This document shows positions 44,179-53,721 of a stretch of DNA of 64,000 bases, piece after piece. The first letter of the stretch is position 1. Each line of letters opens with the position of its first letter. The notes beneath the pieces were generated by a model, which saw only the letters and a list, made by a program, of their open reading frames with translations, made no database searches and was not told the origin of the DNA. The translations under genes were made by a program, and so were the position numbers. The DNA is from Gilvimarinus polysaccharolyticus. GTDB taxonomy: Bacteria; Pseudomonadota; Gammaproteobacteria; Pseudomonadales; Cellvibrionaceae. The stretch lies in NCBI RefSeq assembly GCF_001187555.1, contig NZ_LFIJ01000002.1, positions 1,054,545 to 1,118,544 on the forward strand. Direction: 5' to 3'.

Positions 44179-46020
44179 CTATTGAGCCGCATCCCTTAAG
44201 TTTCTAGACAATTCATCAACCATTGCTTGGGCCGCCGTGTTGGTTTGTGTTTTGGCGTTGAGGTTGGTGTAGCGCACCGGCTCGCCCCAGGTGCCTAATT
44301 GCGTGCGTGCGACTAAGTCGTAGCCGGTTAGGTTTATTTGGCCGGTGTATAGCGTGTCTTGCTGGCCGTAATAACTTAATGGTTCTGAGTCGAGTGTTAC
44401 GGCGTTTACGACAACCAAGAAGCGTCCGCCGGCTTCCATGATTGGTGTGCGTACATCGGCAAGTGCCGGTAGTGGAGCGCTAGTGTCGCCGCCAAGCCCC
44501 GCGATAAAAGCGCTGTCTAATAGCGTTAAACCGTTGTTGCGAGCAGCTTGGTTCAGCATTTGCCGCAGTTCGTGGGCCAGCACTGGGTCTCCACGTACGA
44601 CGACTACGGTATCGGTGGGGGCAACAGCTGGAGTTGTTTTGTGGCTATGCTGGGCTGTCGTGTTATTAGTCGCAACAGGCGTTTCTGCAGCGGTGGTATC
44701 GACAGTGGCTGGCGCTAAAGTGGCGGCTGTTGTGTTGTTGCCGGTGGCGGTTACGGGTGTGTCGGCTGCCGCTGCGGCCGAGTATGATTGGCTGGCCGTG
44801 TGATCTTGATCGGTGGTGAGTTGTGGTTCGGTTGCGTCTGCGATGTTTGTGCTTTTAGGTGTGTTAGCGGCTGCGTTTTCTGCGGTATTTACGGCGTTTG
44901 TGGTGGCGGCTTCTGTTGTTTTAGTCGTTATTACCACCGCTGCTTTGGGTGCCGCTGCGGCCTCTTCTGGCAAAAGCTTGGGGGCGGGCGCGGTGCCGTT
45001 TAGTGCTTCGCTTAAGGGGGCGCGCCACCAGTAACCCGCCGCTCCCACGGCCAGCAATAATAACGGTAATGCCAGCCATGCCCGTCGCCGCGAAGGTGAT
45101 GTTTGGGTGCTAGCGGGGGATACGGGGGGCACGGTATTGCTCGTTGCGGTGCCCGCTAGATATAGGCGTATATCTGCGGCCAGTTGATCGCAGTTTTGGT
45201 AGCGCTCTTCGGGGTCTTTGGCAATCATCTTTGCCAGTATTTTTTGCAGCTCGGCATCAACGGCGGGGTTAAGGTCGTGAATGTTTGGTGCCGGGTGCTC
45301 GACGACTTGCAGCATTTGCCCCATGGGGCTGTCATCGTCAAAGGGTTTACGGCCCGCTAGCATTTCAAACAGTACTACCCCCAACGAAAAAATATCCGAG
45401 CGCGCATCAACCGTGTGGCCCTTAAAAATTTCCGGGCTAACGTAACCGGTGGTGCCCACAAAGTGCCCGGTGGCGGTGAGGTTGTCGCTTGAGTCTCGGG
45501 CGAGGGCAATGCCAAAATCGGCAATTTTAAGAGTGCCGGTGCTATCGACCATTAAGTTGGACGGTTTAATGTCGCGGTGAATAATGCCGCTTTGGTGGGC
45601 GGCGGCCAGCCCTTTGGCCGCTTGCAGTATCATTTTAGCGGCCTTGTCTGGGCTAAACACGCCGCGCTCGGCCAGTAGGTCGGTGATGGTGTCGCCTTCA
45701 ACGCACTCCATAACAAAAAAGGGTATGCGGTTATCGTCGCCGGTATAGTAAATATGCACAATGTTTGGGTGGTTGAGCGCAGCAACGCTTTTAGCCTCGC
45801 GGGCAAAGCGCAATACCAGCTCTTGGTCGTCGGCTAAATGGGGGGCTAATACTTTGATGGCGACGTAACGATTAAGCGAGCTTTCGTAAGCGCGGTAGAC
45901 GGTTCCCATACCGCCACGGCCCAGCTCAGAGACAACCTCGTAATGGCCAATCTTACGCCGCTCGGAGGGCTCTTTGCTGGGCGTATTGTTAATTTGCGTT
46001 TTATCGTTGTCGCCGGTCAT
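44179..46020 (-). CDS. Membrane-anchored Hanks-type Ser/Thr protein kinase
   Basis: This 613-residue kinase has a cytoplasmic kinase domain (about 27-290): Gly loop GRGGMGTVYRA, catalytic K56, HRDIKPSNLM with D150, DFG at 168-170, and SPE in place of APE. After an RRR stop-transfer start, a single helix (about 314-332) is followed by a Thr/Ala/Asn-rich low-complexity linker (about 345-475). A folded C-terminal domain of about 130 residues then contains VVVVRGDPVLAHELRQMLNQ. The C-terminal domain is probably periplasmic and could be a sensor; no PASTA repeats are seen. No phosphatase is adjacent. Targets are unknown. Confidence 0.92.
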   Translation of the reverse strand: MTGDNDKTQINNTPSKEPSERRKIGHYEVVSELGRGGMGTVYRAYESSLNRYVAIKVLAPHLADDQELVLRFAREAKSVAALNHPNIVHIYYTGDDNRIPFFVMECVEGDTITDLLAERGVFSPDKAAKMILQAAKGLAAAHQSGIIHRDIKPSNLMVDSTGTLKIADFGIALARDSSDNLTATGHFVGTTGYVSPEIFKGHTVDARSDIFSLGVVLFEMLAGRKPFDDDSPMGQMLQVVEHPAPNIHDLNPAVDAELQKILAKMIAKDPEERYQNCDQLAADIRLYLAGTATSNTVPPVSPASTQTSPSRRRAWLALPLLLLAVGAAGYWWRAPLSEALNGTAPAPKLLPEEAAAAPKAAVVITTKTTEAATTNAVNTAENAAANTPKSTNIADATEPQLTTDQDHTASQSYSAAAAADTPVTATGNNTTAATLAPATVDTTAAETPVATNNTTAQHSHKTTPAVAPTDTVVVVRGDPVLAHELRQMLNQAARNNGLTLLDSAFIAGLGGDTSAPLPALADVRTPIMEAGGRFLVVVNAVTLDSEPLSYYGQQDTLYTGQINLTGYDLVARTQLGTWGEPVRYTNLNAKTQTNTAAQAMVDELSRNLRDAAQ

Positions 46021-46173
46021 TGCCGTTTCCCTCGCATACCTGCTGTTATCTGTTTTAGCTTTATATATTAACGCCGTATCTTAGCGGCCGCATTAAAATA
46101 AAACGTAACGGTCGGGCGGTTGTCCTGAGTGGGCGCAACGCGGAGTCTCTGGCCGCCAGCTGGGTTGCTTGAG

Positions 46174-46206
46174 TTGTTAACCCCCGCGCGTCTTTTGGGT
46201 TGACAG
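46174..46206. promoter_or_regulatory. BirA operator of the biotin operon
   Basis: TTGTTAACC, a 15-base spacer and GGTTGACAG closely match the known BirA site (TTGTAAACC-N14-16-GGTTTACAA). It overlaps the -35 box of the bioB promoter, which fits repression by biotinyl-AMP-bound BirA. Confidence 0.85.
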
Positions 46207-46227
46207 TTCCATCGCACAGATTACTAT
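46200..46227 (+). promoter_or_regulatory. Sigma-70 promoter of bioBF-bioHC-bioD
   Basis: TTGACA, a 16-base spacer and TACTAT lie about 75 bases before bioB, with the -35 inside the BirA operator. Confidence 0.75.
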
Positions 46228-46300
46228 AGGCGCTTAATCGAGATCGGCCAGTGCCTGTGAGGCACTTTGCGGATCAATCAAAAAACACTCGGATGCTCCT

Positions 46301-47362
46301 ATGAACGCCTCTGTTATTGCTACTGCTGTACGTCACGATTGGACCCGCGCTGAAATTATGGCGCTGTTTACTCAGCCGTTTAACGATCTGTTGTTTCAGG
46401 CGCAAACGGTGCATCGTGCGCACTTTAATCCCAATGAGGTTCAGGTAAGCACCTTGTGCTCGATCAAAACAGGCGCTTGCCCAGAAGATTGCGCTTACTG
46501 CCCGCAAAGCGCCCGCTACGATACCGGCCTTGAGCGCGAGCGCTTGATGGCGGTAGAAAAGGTAGTCGAGGAAGCTCGCGCGGCTAAAGCCTCTGGCGCA
46601 ACCCGCTTTTGTATGGGCGCCGCTTGGCGCTCGCCCAAGGGTAAAGATATGCCTTATGTCACCAAAATGGTGCAAGAGGTTAAGTCGCTGGGTTTAGAAA
46701 CCTGCATGACTTTGGGCATGCTGGATGAGAAGCAAGCCGACGATTTAGCCGCCGCAGGGTTGGATTATTACAACCACAATTTGGATACATCGCCTGAGTA
46801 TTACGGCGAGGTGATTACTACGCGGACTTACCAAGACCGTTTAGAAACGTTGGGTAATGTTCGTGCAGCGGGTATGAAAGTCTGCTGTGGCGGTATTGTC
46901 GGTATGGGTGAAGAGGCCGAAGACCGCGCGGGCCTGCTGCAACAGTTGGCCAATATGCCTGAGCACCCCGAGTCTGTACCCATCAATATGTTGGTAAAAG
47001 TGGCCGGTACGCCGCTTGAGCAAGAGGCTGACCTCGACCCGCTGGAGTTTATCCGCACCATCGCGGTGGCGCGTATTTTGATGCCGCACTCTCACGTGCG
47101 CTTGTCGGCGGGGCGTGAAGAAATGAGCGATGAAATGCAGGCGATGACATTTTTTGCCGGTGCCAATTCGATTTTTTACGGCGAGAAGCTGCTGACTACG
47201 GCCAACCCTGAATCGAACAAAGATATGCAGCTGTTTAAGCGTTTGGGCATTAAGCCCGAGTCGCGCGAAGTGCACGAAGACGACGGTGAGGCCGAAGCGT
47301 CGATTGCCGCCTCGCTAGAAGCGGTGCACAACGACCAGTTCTTTTACGATGCGGCGCAATAA
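46301..47362 (+). CDS. bioB: Biotin synthase
   Basis: BioB is a radical-SAM enzyme that inserts sulfur into dethiobiotin. The 353-residue protein has the cluster motif C60-x3-C64-x2-C67 in [16 protein letters not shown], the N-terminal [27 protein letters not shown] and [14 protein letters not shown], where the arginine ligand of the [2Fe-2S] cluster lies. It is first in the biotin operon, under BirA control, with bioF 32 bases later. Confidence 0.97.
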   Translation: MNASVIATAVRHDWTRAEIMALFTQPFNDLLFQAQTVHRAHFNPNEVQVSTLCSIKTGACPEDCAYCPQSARYDTGLERERLMAVEKVVEEARAAKASGATRFCMGAAWRSPKGKDMPYVTKMVQEVKSLGLETCMTLGMLDEKQADDLAAAGLDYYNHNLDTSPEYYGEVITTRTYQDRLETLGNVRAAGMKVCCGGIVGMGEEAEDRAGLLQQLANMPEHPESVPINMLVKVAGTPLEQEADLDPLEFIRTIAVARILMPHSHVRLSAGREEMSDEMQAMTFFAGANSIFYGEKLLTTANPESNKDMQLFKRLGIKPESREVHEDDGEAEASIAASLEAVHNDQFFYDAAQ

Positions 47363-47394
47363 CGCAACCTAGCTACGCAGCTTAAGCGAACCCC

Positions 47395-48558
47395 ATGAAT
47401 CCCTTTGATCAACACCTGCAGGCGGTGCTCGATGAGCGCCGCCTGCAGCACCGCTATCGTCAGCGCCGCGAAATTGGCTCGGCCCAAGGGCCCGTGTTAA
47501 ACGTTGATGGCCGCAAGGTTATCGGCTTTTGCAGTAACGACTACCTAGGCCTGGCGGCGCACCCCGAGTTAATTGATGCCATGAGCCAAGCCGCCCGCGA
47601 GCTGGGCGTAGGCAGTGGCGCCTCGCATTTGGTGTGCGGCCACTCGCGCGAGCATCATGAGCTTGAGCGTGAAATTGCCGAGTACACCGGCCGCGAGCGA
47701 GCCTTGTTGTTCTCTACCGGTTATATGGCAAATCTAGGGGCTATTACGGCGCTGGTAGGCAAGGGCGACGCTATTTGGCAGGACCGCCTTAACCATGCCT
47801 CTATGCTGGATGCCGGTGCTCTCTCGGGCGCGCGCTTTGGTCGTTTTTTACATAATAGCCCAGCCAGCTTAAAGGCCAAATTAGCTGGTTTTTCTGGCGC
47901 CCGTCAGTTGGTGGCGGTAGATGGTGTGTTTAGTATGGATGGTGATTTAGCGCCACTGCCCGAGCTTGCCAGCACCGTGCGCGAACACAGTGGTTGGCTG
48001 ATGGTCGATGACGCCCACGGTTTTGGTTGCCTGGGTAAGACCGGTGCCGGAATTTGCGAGCACTTTGGTTTAAGCCAGCTTGATGTGCCGGTACTGATGG
48101 GTACATTGGGTAAAGCGATGGGCAGCTTTGGGGCGTTTATTGCCGGCTCCGAGCGTTTGATCGAGGCGCTTATTCAGTTATCGCGCAGTTATATTTATAC
48201 CACCGCTATGCCGCCCGCCGTTGCCGCGGCTACCCGCGTCAGCTTGCGCTTGGCGCAGGCCGAGTCTTGGCGCCGGACCCATTTGGAGGAGCTGATTGTG
48301 CGCTTTCGCCAGGGTGCGAGTGAACTGGGCTACCAGTTGATGGATTCGCCCACGGCCATCCAACCGATAATGATTGGCGCCGATGCTGATGCAATGGCCT
48401 TGTCCGAGGCGCTGTATCAACGCGGTTATTGGGTGAGCGCGATTCGTCCACCCACTGTTCCCGCCGGCAGTGCTCGGTTGCGCGTCACCTTAACCGCCGC
48501 TCATAGCCACGCCCAGCTCGATGGGCTGTTGGCCGCTTTAAAGGATGTGCGTCAGTAA
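47395..48558 (+). CDS. bioF: 8-amino-7-oxononanoate synthase
   Basis: BioF condenses pimeloyl-ACP with alanine using pyridoxal phosphate. The 387-residue protein has [52 protein letters not shown] and the PLP-lysine segment [35 protein letters not shown] near the end is a BioF hallmark. Its 3' end overlaps or abuts the BioHC start region. Confidence 0.96.
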   Translation: MNPFDQHLQAVLDERRLQHRYRQRREIGSAQGPVLNVDGRKVIGFCSNDYLGLAAHPELIDAMSQAARELGVGSGASHLVCGHSREHHELEREIAEYTGRERALLFSTGYMANLGAITALVGKGDAIWQDRLNHASMLDAGALSGARFGRFLHNSPASLKAKLAGFSGARQLVAVDGVFSMDGDLAPLPELASTVREHSGWLMVDDAHGFGCLGKTGAGICEHFGLSQLDVPVLMGTLGKAMGSFGAFIAGSERLIEALIQLSRSYIYTTAMPPAVAAATRVSLRLAQAESWRRTHLEELIVRFRQGASELGYQLMDSPTAIQPIMIGADADAMALSEALYQRGYWVSAIRPPTVPAGSARLRVTLTAAHSHAQLDGLLAALKDVRQ

Positions 48559-48559
48559 C

Positions 48560-50155
48560 ATGTCCCTCTCTGTTGAACGTTTATCCTCTGGCGCTAATCG
48601 CGGACGCGACCCTATCGTCCTGTTGCACGGCTGGGGTTTTGATTCGCGTGCGATGGCTCCTTTAGCTTGGGCGTTACAACCGTTGGCGGATGTGTGGCTG
48701 GTCGATTTACCCAGCTTTGGCGGTTCTGCGTCACTGCCCGCGTGGCGTTGTGAGCAAGTGCTAGAGCAGCTTGCGGCATCCTTGCCTAAGCGCTGTCAGT
48801 TAGTGGGTTGGTCGTTGGGTGGAATGCTGGCGACACAGTTTGCCCACGCTTATCCCGCGCGCGTCAGTCGCTTAGTGACGCTTGCGAGCAATGCTTGTTT
48901 TGTCGCTCAGCGAGACTGGCCCGATGCCATGACCTCAGCGGTTAACCGACAATTTAATACGGCTTTTACGGCGCAGCCGCTGGCAACTGCGCGACGTTTT
49001 GCGGCGCTGGTAGCGGCGGGCAGTAGTGCCGAGCGCGAGCGTTTAAAGCAATTGCGCCTGTGGCTGAGCAACCCGCTGGAAAGTGACGAGAGTGTCAATA
49101 ATTGGCGCGCCGCGCTTGATTACTTAGCCGCGAGTGACAATCGCGCCGCGTTGGCGCAACTGGCGTGCCCCGCGTTGCATTTGCTGGGCGAGCGGGATGC
49201 GTTGCTGCCGGTAGGTGTGGCTCCAGCGTTAACGGCGCTTAATGCGGGCCATAAGGTGACTGTGATTGCCGATGCGAGCCACGCTATGCATTTAGATCAG
49301 CCGCACGCGGTGGCGCAGGCGATAACCGATTTTTTAACGGCGGATCTTATCGGTGCTGCTCAGCGCGATAAACAACAGTTAAATAAACAGCAAGTTGCTC
49401 GATCGTTTAGTCGCGCCGCCACCACTTATGAATCTGCCGCCCGCTTGCAACGCGCGGTAGGTGAGCAGTTACTCTCTAGCATTGCGGGGCCGGCCTCGCG
49501 AGTGCTCGACCTAGGCTCGGGCACTGGGTTGTTTGGCGCAGGCTTGCGCCGCGTGACGGGTGCCGAGAATCACTGGGCGCTGGATTTGGCCGAGGGTATG
49601 TTGCGCTATGGCCGCGAGCATCACCCGGAGCCCGATGCTTGGCTGTGCGCCGACGCCGAGGCTTTACCGCTGGCGTCTGAGAGTATCGATTTAGTGTTTT
49701 CGAGCCTTGCGATTCAATGGTGCGAAAATCTTACGGCGCTATTTTCTGAGTTGTACCGAGTATTGGCCCCCGGCGGCTGTATTTATATTGCGACCTTGGG
49801 GCCCGGCACCTTAAACGAGCTGCAAAGTGCGTGGCGTGCAGTTGATGAGTATGTGCACGTTAATCATTTTATGCCGCCCGAGTTATTGTTGGCGGCAGCG
49901 CAAGCGGCAGGGTTTGTTGATGCGAGTCTGCGCGTGCATACCGAAACATTGTTTAGCGCTAATGTGCGTGAGCTCACGCGCGAGCTAAAAGGCTTGGGGG
50001 CTCATAATGTGAACCGTGGTCGACCTCAGGGGCTGACGGGGCGCAAGCAGCTACAGCTTTTGGAGGCCGCTTACGAGCAGTGTCGAGAGGCGCGTGGGCT
50101 GCCCGCGAGCTATGAGGTGGTGTATTTGTCTGCCCGCAAACCGGAGGGCGTGTAA
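48560..50155 (+). CDS. bioHC: Bifunctional BioH-BioC fusion (pimeloyl-ACP methyl ester esterase / malonyl-ACP methyltransferase)
   Basis: The protein joins the enzymes that open and close the methyl-ester pimeloyl pathway. The N-terminal half (about 1-265) is BioH, an alpha/beta hydrolase with IVLLHGWGFDSRAMAPLAWA, nucleophile S85 in GWSLGG, and DASHAMHLDQPHAV carrying the histidine. The C-terminal half (from about 280) is BioC, with RSFSRAATTYESAARLQRAV, SAM motif VLDLGSGTGLFGAGLR and FSSLAIQWCENL. A BioHC form is known in Saccharophagus and Teredinibacter relatives. The start used is the ATG at 48560; one at 48545 overlaps bioF but has no ribosome spacing. Confidence 0.95.
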   Translation: MSLSVERLSSGANRGRDPIVLLHGWGFDSRAMAPLAWALQPLADVWLVDLPSFGGSASLPAWRCEQVLEQLAASLPKRCQLVGWSLGGMLATQFAHAYPARVSRLVTLASNACFVAQRDWPDAMTSAVNRQFNTAFTAQPLATARRFAALVAAGSSAERERLKQLRLWLSNPLESDESVNNWRAALDYLAASDNRAALAQLACPALHLLGERDALLPVGVAPALTALNAGHKVTVIADASHAMHLDQPHAVAQAITDFLTADLIGAAQRDKQQLNKQQVARSFSRAATTYESAARLQRAVGEQLLSSIAGPASRVLDLGSGTGLFGAGLRRVTGAENHWALDLAEGMLRYGREHHPEPDAWLCADAEALPLASESIDLVFSSLAIQWCENLTALFSELYRVLAPGGCIYIATLGPGTLNELQSAWRAVDEYVHVNHFMPPELLLAAAQAAGFVDASLRVHTETLFSANVRELTRELKGLGAHNVNRGRPQGLTGRKQLQLLEAAYEQCREARGLPASYEVVYLSARKPEGV

Positions 50156-50841
50156 TGGCTCATTATTTTGTCACCGGCACGGATACCGATGTTGGTAAAA
50201 CTTGTGTCGCGGCGGCGCTGTTATCTTTAGCGCGGCAGGCGGGTTTAACGACGGCAGCGGTTAAGCCGGTGGCGGCGGGTTGTCAATTTGTCACCGGGCG
50301 CTGGGTTAATGATGATGCGTTGTGCTTGCAGGCGCAGTGCTGGCCGCCGCTGGAGTATGCGGCGGTTAACCCTGTGGCGTTTGAGGCGCCAATTGCGCCG
50401 CACATTGCAGCGGCCGAGCAGGGGGTTAGCTTGAGTGTTACCGCATTGGCCCAGGCAAGTCGCGCAGTGTTAGCGCAAGGAGCTGACTTTGCCGTGGTGG
50501 AGGGCGCCGGTGGTTGGCGGGTGCCTTTAAGCGATACCGAAACCTTGGCCGAGCTAGCCCAAGTCTTGGCACTGCCGGTGATTTTGGTGGTGGGGATGCG
50601 TCTGGGTTGTATTAATCACGCATTGTTAAGTGTCGAGGCGATTCGGCGCGACGGCTTGCACCTTGCCGGCTGGGTGGCCAATGTGGTCGACCCTGACACC
50701 GCGAGACTCGATGCCAATATCGATACCCTGCAACGCCAGATTGCAGCACCTTGTGTGGGGGTGGTGCCTTATTTGACGGAGCCGAGCCCTGCGGCGCTGA
50801 GTGCGTATCTTAGGCTTGAGTCTCTGGAGCCGCGTGTCTAG
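50155..50841 (+). CDS. bioD: Dethiobiotin synthetase
   Basis: BioD carboxylates and closes the ureido ring of DAPA using ATP. The 228-residue protein has the P-loop variant VTGTDTDVGKTCVAAALL, AAVKPVAAG, the catalytic-type EGAGGWRVPLSD and LVVGMRLGCINHALLSVEAI. Its ATG overlaps the bioHC stop as TAATG. It is the last gene of the operon; bioA is not in the window. Confidence 0.96.
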   Translation: MAHYFVTGTDTDVGKTCVAAALLSLARQAGLTTAAVKPVAAGCQFVTGRWVNDDALCLQAQCWPPLEYAAVNPVAFEAPIAPHIAAAEQGVSLSVTALAQASRAVLAQGADFAVVEGAGGWRVPLSDTETLAELAQVLALPVILVVGMRLGCINHALLSVEAIRRDGLHLAGWVANVVDPDTARLDANIDTLQRQIAAPCVGVVPYLTEPSPAALSAYLRLESLEPRV

Positions 50842-51078
50842 CCGATTGATTTGGCTATAACTCCGATCTTTTTAGCCCTAACTAATCTTAGTAAGTCGTA
50901 AATAATAGCTCGTTTGACTGTTTTTTGTTCGCCCTTGGCGTTAAAATGGGCAATGTTAATCGTGTTTTGTTGGCAGTTTGTCACGCGCGGCGAGTGTTAT
51001 TGTTGTTGGTTTAGCGTTATCATCGGCAACTGCGAATCAACATATGCAAATAGGCGTATGTAAATTAGGAGAGTCACT
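50842..51078. other. Intergenic after bioD
   Basis: There is no gene here. An AT-rich stretch with a CATATGCAAATAGGCGTATG imperfect inverted repeat (about 51040-51059) lies just before the ribosome site of the next gene; it is a possible operator. Confidence 0.4.
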
Positions 51079-51315
51079 GTGGATATCGGATCTGTCGTCA
51101 ACCAAAGTTTGATCGGGATGCAAAATTCGCGTGCAGAAATCACCCAGTCGGCACAGCAGATTGCTACAGCAACTACCAGCAGCGAGCCGGTCGATTTAGC
51201 CACCCCACTGATTAATATAAAACAGCAACAGCAACAGCAAGTGTTTGATAGCTCGGCCCGTGTCTTGGAAGTGGCGGATCAAGCTATTGGCGCATTGCTG
51301 GACGTTAAAGCTTAA
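51079..51315 (+). CDS. Small flagellar/motility-like helical protein (78 aa)
   Basis: The GTG start lies 7 bases after AGGAG. The protein is all-helical and lacks cysteine: MDIGSVVNQSLIGMQNSRAE, a polar middle with five consecutive glutamines, and DSSARVLEVADQAIGALLDV. The heptad-like ends resemble flagellar rod/filament terminal helices and YjfB-type putative motility proteins. It lies 8 bases before the SprA-like gene, in one unit. The assignment is tentative. Confidence 0.6.
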   Translation: MDIGSVVNQSLIGMQNSRAEITQSAQQIATATTSSEPVDLATPLINIKQQQQQQVFDSSARVLEVADQAIGALLDVKA

Positions 51316-51323
51316 CTGTTGCC

Positions 51324-52112
51324 ATGTTAAATACACTGCCCTCTAACTTTGCCAGCGCGGTAACCCCTTTTGCACCTTTGGGGCGCGCGCCTGTAGGGCA
51401 AGAGAGCGCGGAGCTAAAAGCTTCAAGCTTTAAGCCGTTAGAGGAGGGGGCCGAGTCTGCCCGAGGTGAAAACCGCCGGGCCACAGAAGATCGCCCTAGT
51501 GAGGTTGAAGAGCGTGAGCGCACCCGTGCTGACGCGGCGGCCAAAGCGGTCGAAGCCCAAGAATTAAAAGAGCGCCAAGGGCAAATAGCCGAGTTGGCTA
51601 AGCGCGATCGCGAAGTGCGCGCCCACGAACGCGCCCATGCGGCGGCTGGTGGCCAGTTTGCCGGCGCCCCCAGTTACGAAACAACCCGCGGCCCCGATGG
51701 CGTTAATTACGCAGTGGCGGGCGAGGTTAAGATTGATACCAGCCCAGTGGCCGGGGATCCTCAGGCTACGTTAGAAAAAGCGTTGCAGGTGCATGCGGCG
51801 GCCATGGCCCCCGCAGAGCCTTCGTCTCAAGATCGATTGGTGGCGGCCGATGCGTCCCGCATGGCGGCTGACGCCCGTGCTGAGCTGGCGCAATTGGTGC
51901 GTGAAGACTTAGCGCAAAGTCAGGCGCCCGCTGGCGATGAAGAGCAAGACGAGGCGTCACCGCAAGCGGCCGCGGCCGGTAGCGATGACGACACCGCCGC
52001 GCCTAAAGCGCCACTGCCTATTAACCCAGAGTTATTTCTTTACAGTAGTGGTGCTAACAATGCCGCCGAGCCAGCCGCAGGGCTTTACAGTGCGGTAGAT
52101 CTGCGCGCCTAA
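51324..52112 (+). CDS. SprA-like putative metalloprotease (CJM1_0395 family)
   Basis: The 262-residue protein has a charged, low-complexity N-terminal part (1-95) and a conserved core with the zinc-type motif HERAH (101-105) in REVRAHERAHAAAGGQFAG. YETTRGPDGVNYAVAGEVKI, TSPVAGDPQATLEKALQV and AMAPAEPSSQDRLVAADASR follow, the SprA-related family pattern. An acidic disordered C-terminal tail ends it. No signal peptide is present. Biological substrate is unknown; protease activity is inferred from the motif. Confidence 0.85.
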   Translation: MLNTLPSNFASAVTPFAPLGRAPVGQESAELKASSFKPLEEGAESARGENRRATEDRPSEVEERERTRADAAAKAVEAQELKERQGQIAELAKRDREVRAHERAHAAAGGQFAGAPSYETTRGPDGVNYAVAGEVKIDTSPVAGDPQATLEKALQVHAAAMAPAEPSSQDRLVAADASRMAADARAELAQLVREDLAQSQAPAGDEEQDEASPQAAAAGSDDDTAAPKAPLPINPELFLYSSGANNAAEPAAGLYSAVDLRA

Positions 52113-52271
52113 GCTGCCCACTATTTCCCGGTGTAACCCCGTCCGTTCTGAATTACCCGCTTAGTTACTCGCTTTTACTTTTATATTGCTTGCCGCTGGA
52201 CTACGACAAGGTTGGCCAAGCGACGGCAGCTTGCTATTCTCTGCTGCAATATCACAGTGAGGGATTTAAGT

Positions 52272-52451
52272 ATGCCGAGTAAGTTGTCGCCCGAAGATCA
52301 AGCGCGTGTAGACCGGGTTATTAACCGCGGCGTTCACAGTGTTGAGCGTCGCCCCTTTAAGCTCAAAACACTTTTCTTTGGGTTGATTATATTTTTGACC
52401 GCGCTAAGCCTGTTGAGCTACGTCATTGCCTGGTATCACGGGGTCGTCTAA
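52272..52451 (+). CDS. DUF3094 small membrane protein (59 aa)
   Basis: MPSKLSPEDQARVDRVINRG, VERRPFKLKTLF and a single C-terminal helix (LIIFLTALSLLSYVIAWYHG) match DUF3094, a short single-pass family of gammaproteobacteria. GAGGG lies 8 bases before the ATG; an extended frame from 52212 has no ribosome site. Function unknown. Confidence 0.82.
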   Translation: MPSKLSPEDQARVDRVINRGVHSVERRPFKLKTLFFGLIIFLTALSLLSYVIAWYHGVV

Positions 52452-52462
52452 CCGACCCCGTG
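52437..52462. terminator. Shared hairpin between convergent DUF3094 and DUF4399 genes
   Basis: CACGGGGTCG pairs perfectly with CGACCCCGTG around TCTAAC, covering the DUF3094 stop codon. A weak T-run follows. Confidence 0.6.
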
Positions 52463-52469
52463 GCACGGT

Positions 52470-52889
52470 TTACTTGACGGTAATGGTGATTTTGTCTGAC
52501 ATGACCGGTGAGCTGTGCGGGCGGTGTAGGTAATCGCCTAGCAACAGTTGCAGGGTATGTTCGCCGGGAGCCAACTCTAGGGTGGTTTCGGTTTGGCCGC
52601 CACCAAAGTGTATGTGGTTCTGGTCGGCGGCAATCGGTTGCGTTAGGTCGGGCATTTCTTTTACGTCGATCAGCAGGTGATGGTGTCCTGTGTTGTCGCG
52701 CTCGACGCCTGCGGGTGCGACTCCCATACCGCTAAGCCCAAACTTCACGGTCACAGGGTTAGATACGCTGGCGCCATCGGCGGGCGCAATAATATAGACG
52801 CTGGGCTCGGCCGCTAAAACAGTGCTGCAGAGTAAAGTGCTGGCCAGTGAGAGTCCGATCAGTTGGGTTTTTAGGTTTGGAAGTTTCAT
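52470..52889 (-). CDS. Exported DUF4399 protein
   Basis: The 139-residue protein has a Sec signal peptide (MKLPNLKTQLIGLSLASTLL, cleavage likely after TVLAAE) and a single beta-rich domain with VYIIAPADGASVSNPVTVKF, NTGHHHLLIDV, QNHIHFGGGQTETTLEL and GEHTLQLLLGDYLHRPHSSP. The histidine-rich HHH and HIHFGGGQTE features are the DUF4399 hallmark and could bind metal. AAAGGT lies 6 bases before the ATG; the frame upstream to 52937 is not needed. Confidence 0.88.
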   Translation of the reverse strand: MKLPNLKTQLIGLSLASTLLCSTVLAAEPSVYIIAPADGASVSNPVTVKFGLSGMGVAPAGVERDNTGHHHLLIDVKEMPDLTQPIAADQNHIHFGGGQTETTLELAPGEHTLQLLLGDYLHRPHSSPVMSDKITITVK

Positions 52890-53295
52890 AGGCGTACCTT
52901 TTGTCAGTTGCGTCAAATGATGGCGCGCAGAGTGCAATGCTAGTCGCCCTATGCGAACCGTTGTTTGTAAATTAGCGGCGCAGCTTGATTGGCACCGATT
53001 TGGCCTCGATTATAGGGGGGCTAAGGCGTTATGTCATATTGTGGTGTTAGCTAGGCTGCCGGAGTGGTTTAGTTTTGTGTTTGGCCTGCGCCGATGACTG
53101 TTAAAAAGTGATTATTCACCCGCGTACCACTTACTATATCCTCTTTAGTTAACGTCTTTGCTCGGTAATTTGCATTGTTACCCGCCTTGCCGAGCTGCAA
53201 TTTGGTGTTGTAGGTTGTTTTGCAGTCGTATTGGTTTGTATCTGAGCGCCCAGGCATCTAAGTTGCGGTAATTTAAAAGTATTTCGTAAACGGGG
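52890..53295. other. Intergenic before the initiator tRNA
   Basis: No supported gene lies in this stretch. It contains the promoter region of the DUF4399 gene at its left end and the tRNA promoter at its right. A GCCGGAGTGG string near 53059 briefly resembles a tRNA start but does not fold into one. Confidence 0.5.
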
Positions 53296-53324
53296 TTGAC
53301 CGATACTCAAGTGCTCCCTATAAT
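53296..53324 (+). promoter_or_regulatory. Strong promoter of tRNA-fMet, GC-rich discriminator
   Basis: TTGACC, a 17-base spacer and a perfect TATAAT are followed by GCGCCACC, the GC-rich discriminator typical of stringently controlled stable-RNA promoters. Confidence 0.88.
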
Positions 53325-53366
53325 GCGCCACCTCGGTTCAGGGAAATCCCAGAAGCGAGTTGATGA

Positions 53367-53443
<77 letters not shown>

Positions 53444-53642
53444 AATTACAGTTTAATGTTTTGATTTGAGCTTCGGCTCATTAAAGACAGTTAAGCTAAT
53501 ATGGATACTTTAAGTGTCCGTCGGTGCGCATAGTTTGTGCGTGCAGGCAGCTTACCGGGGCTGCTAGTTACACAGGTCATTGGGTTTTTGCAGGTGTGTG
53601 TGCAAGTCTCTAATGATTGTTGCGTGAACGTGCGCAATCTTT

Positions 53643-53666
53643 AAAGCCCCTGTTAGGGGCTTTTTT
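53643..53666 (+). terminator. Intrinsic terminator downstream of tRNA-fMet
   Basis: AAGCCCC pairs with GGGGCTT around TGTTA, followed by a T-run. The 200 bases between the tRNA and this site show no gene. Confidence 0.85.
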
Positions 53667-53721
53667 GTATCTGAAAATCAGTGGTTCGCCGCTGCCACTT
53701 ATCGGTGGTGCAGATGTAAAG

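Noticed and set aside
53045-53100. tRNA-like start GCCGGAGTGG
   Set aside because: No acceptor, anticodon or T arm can be formed around it.
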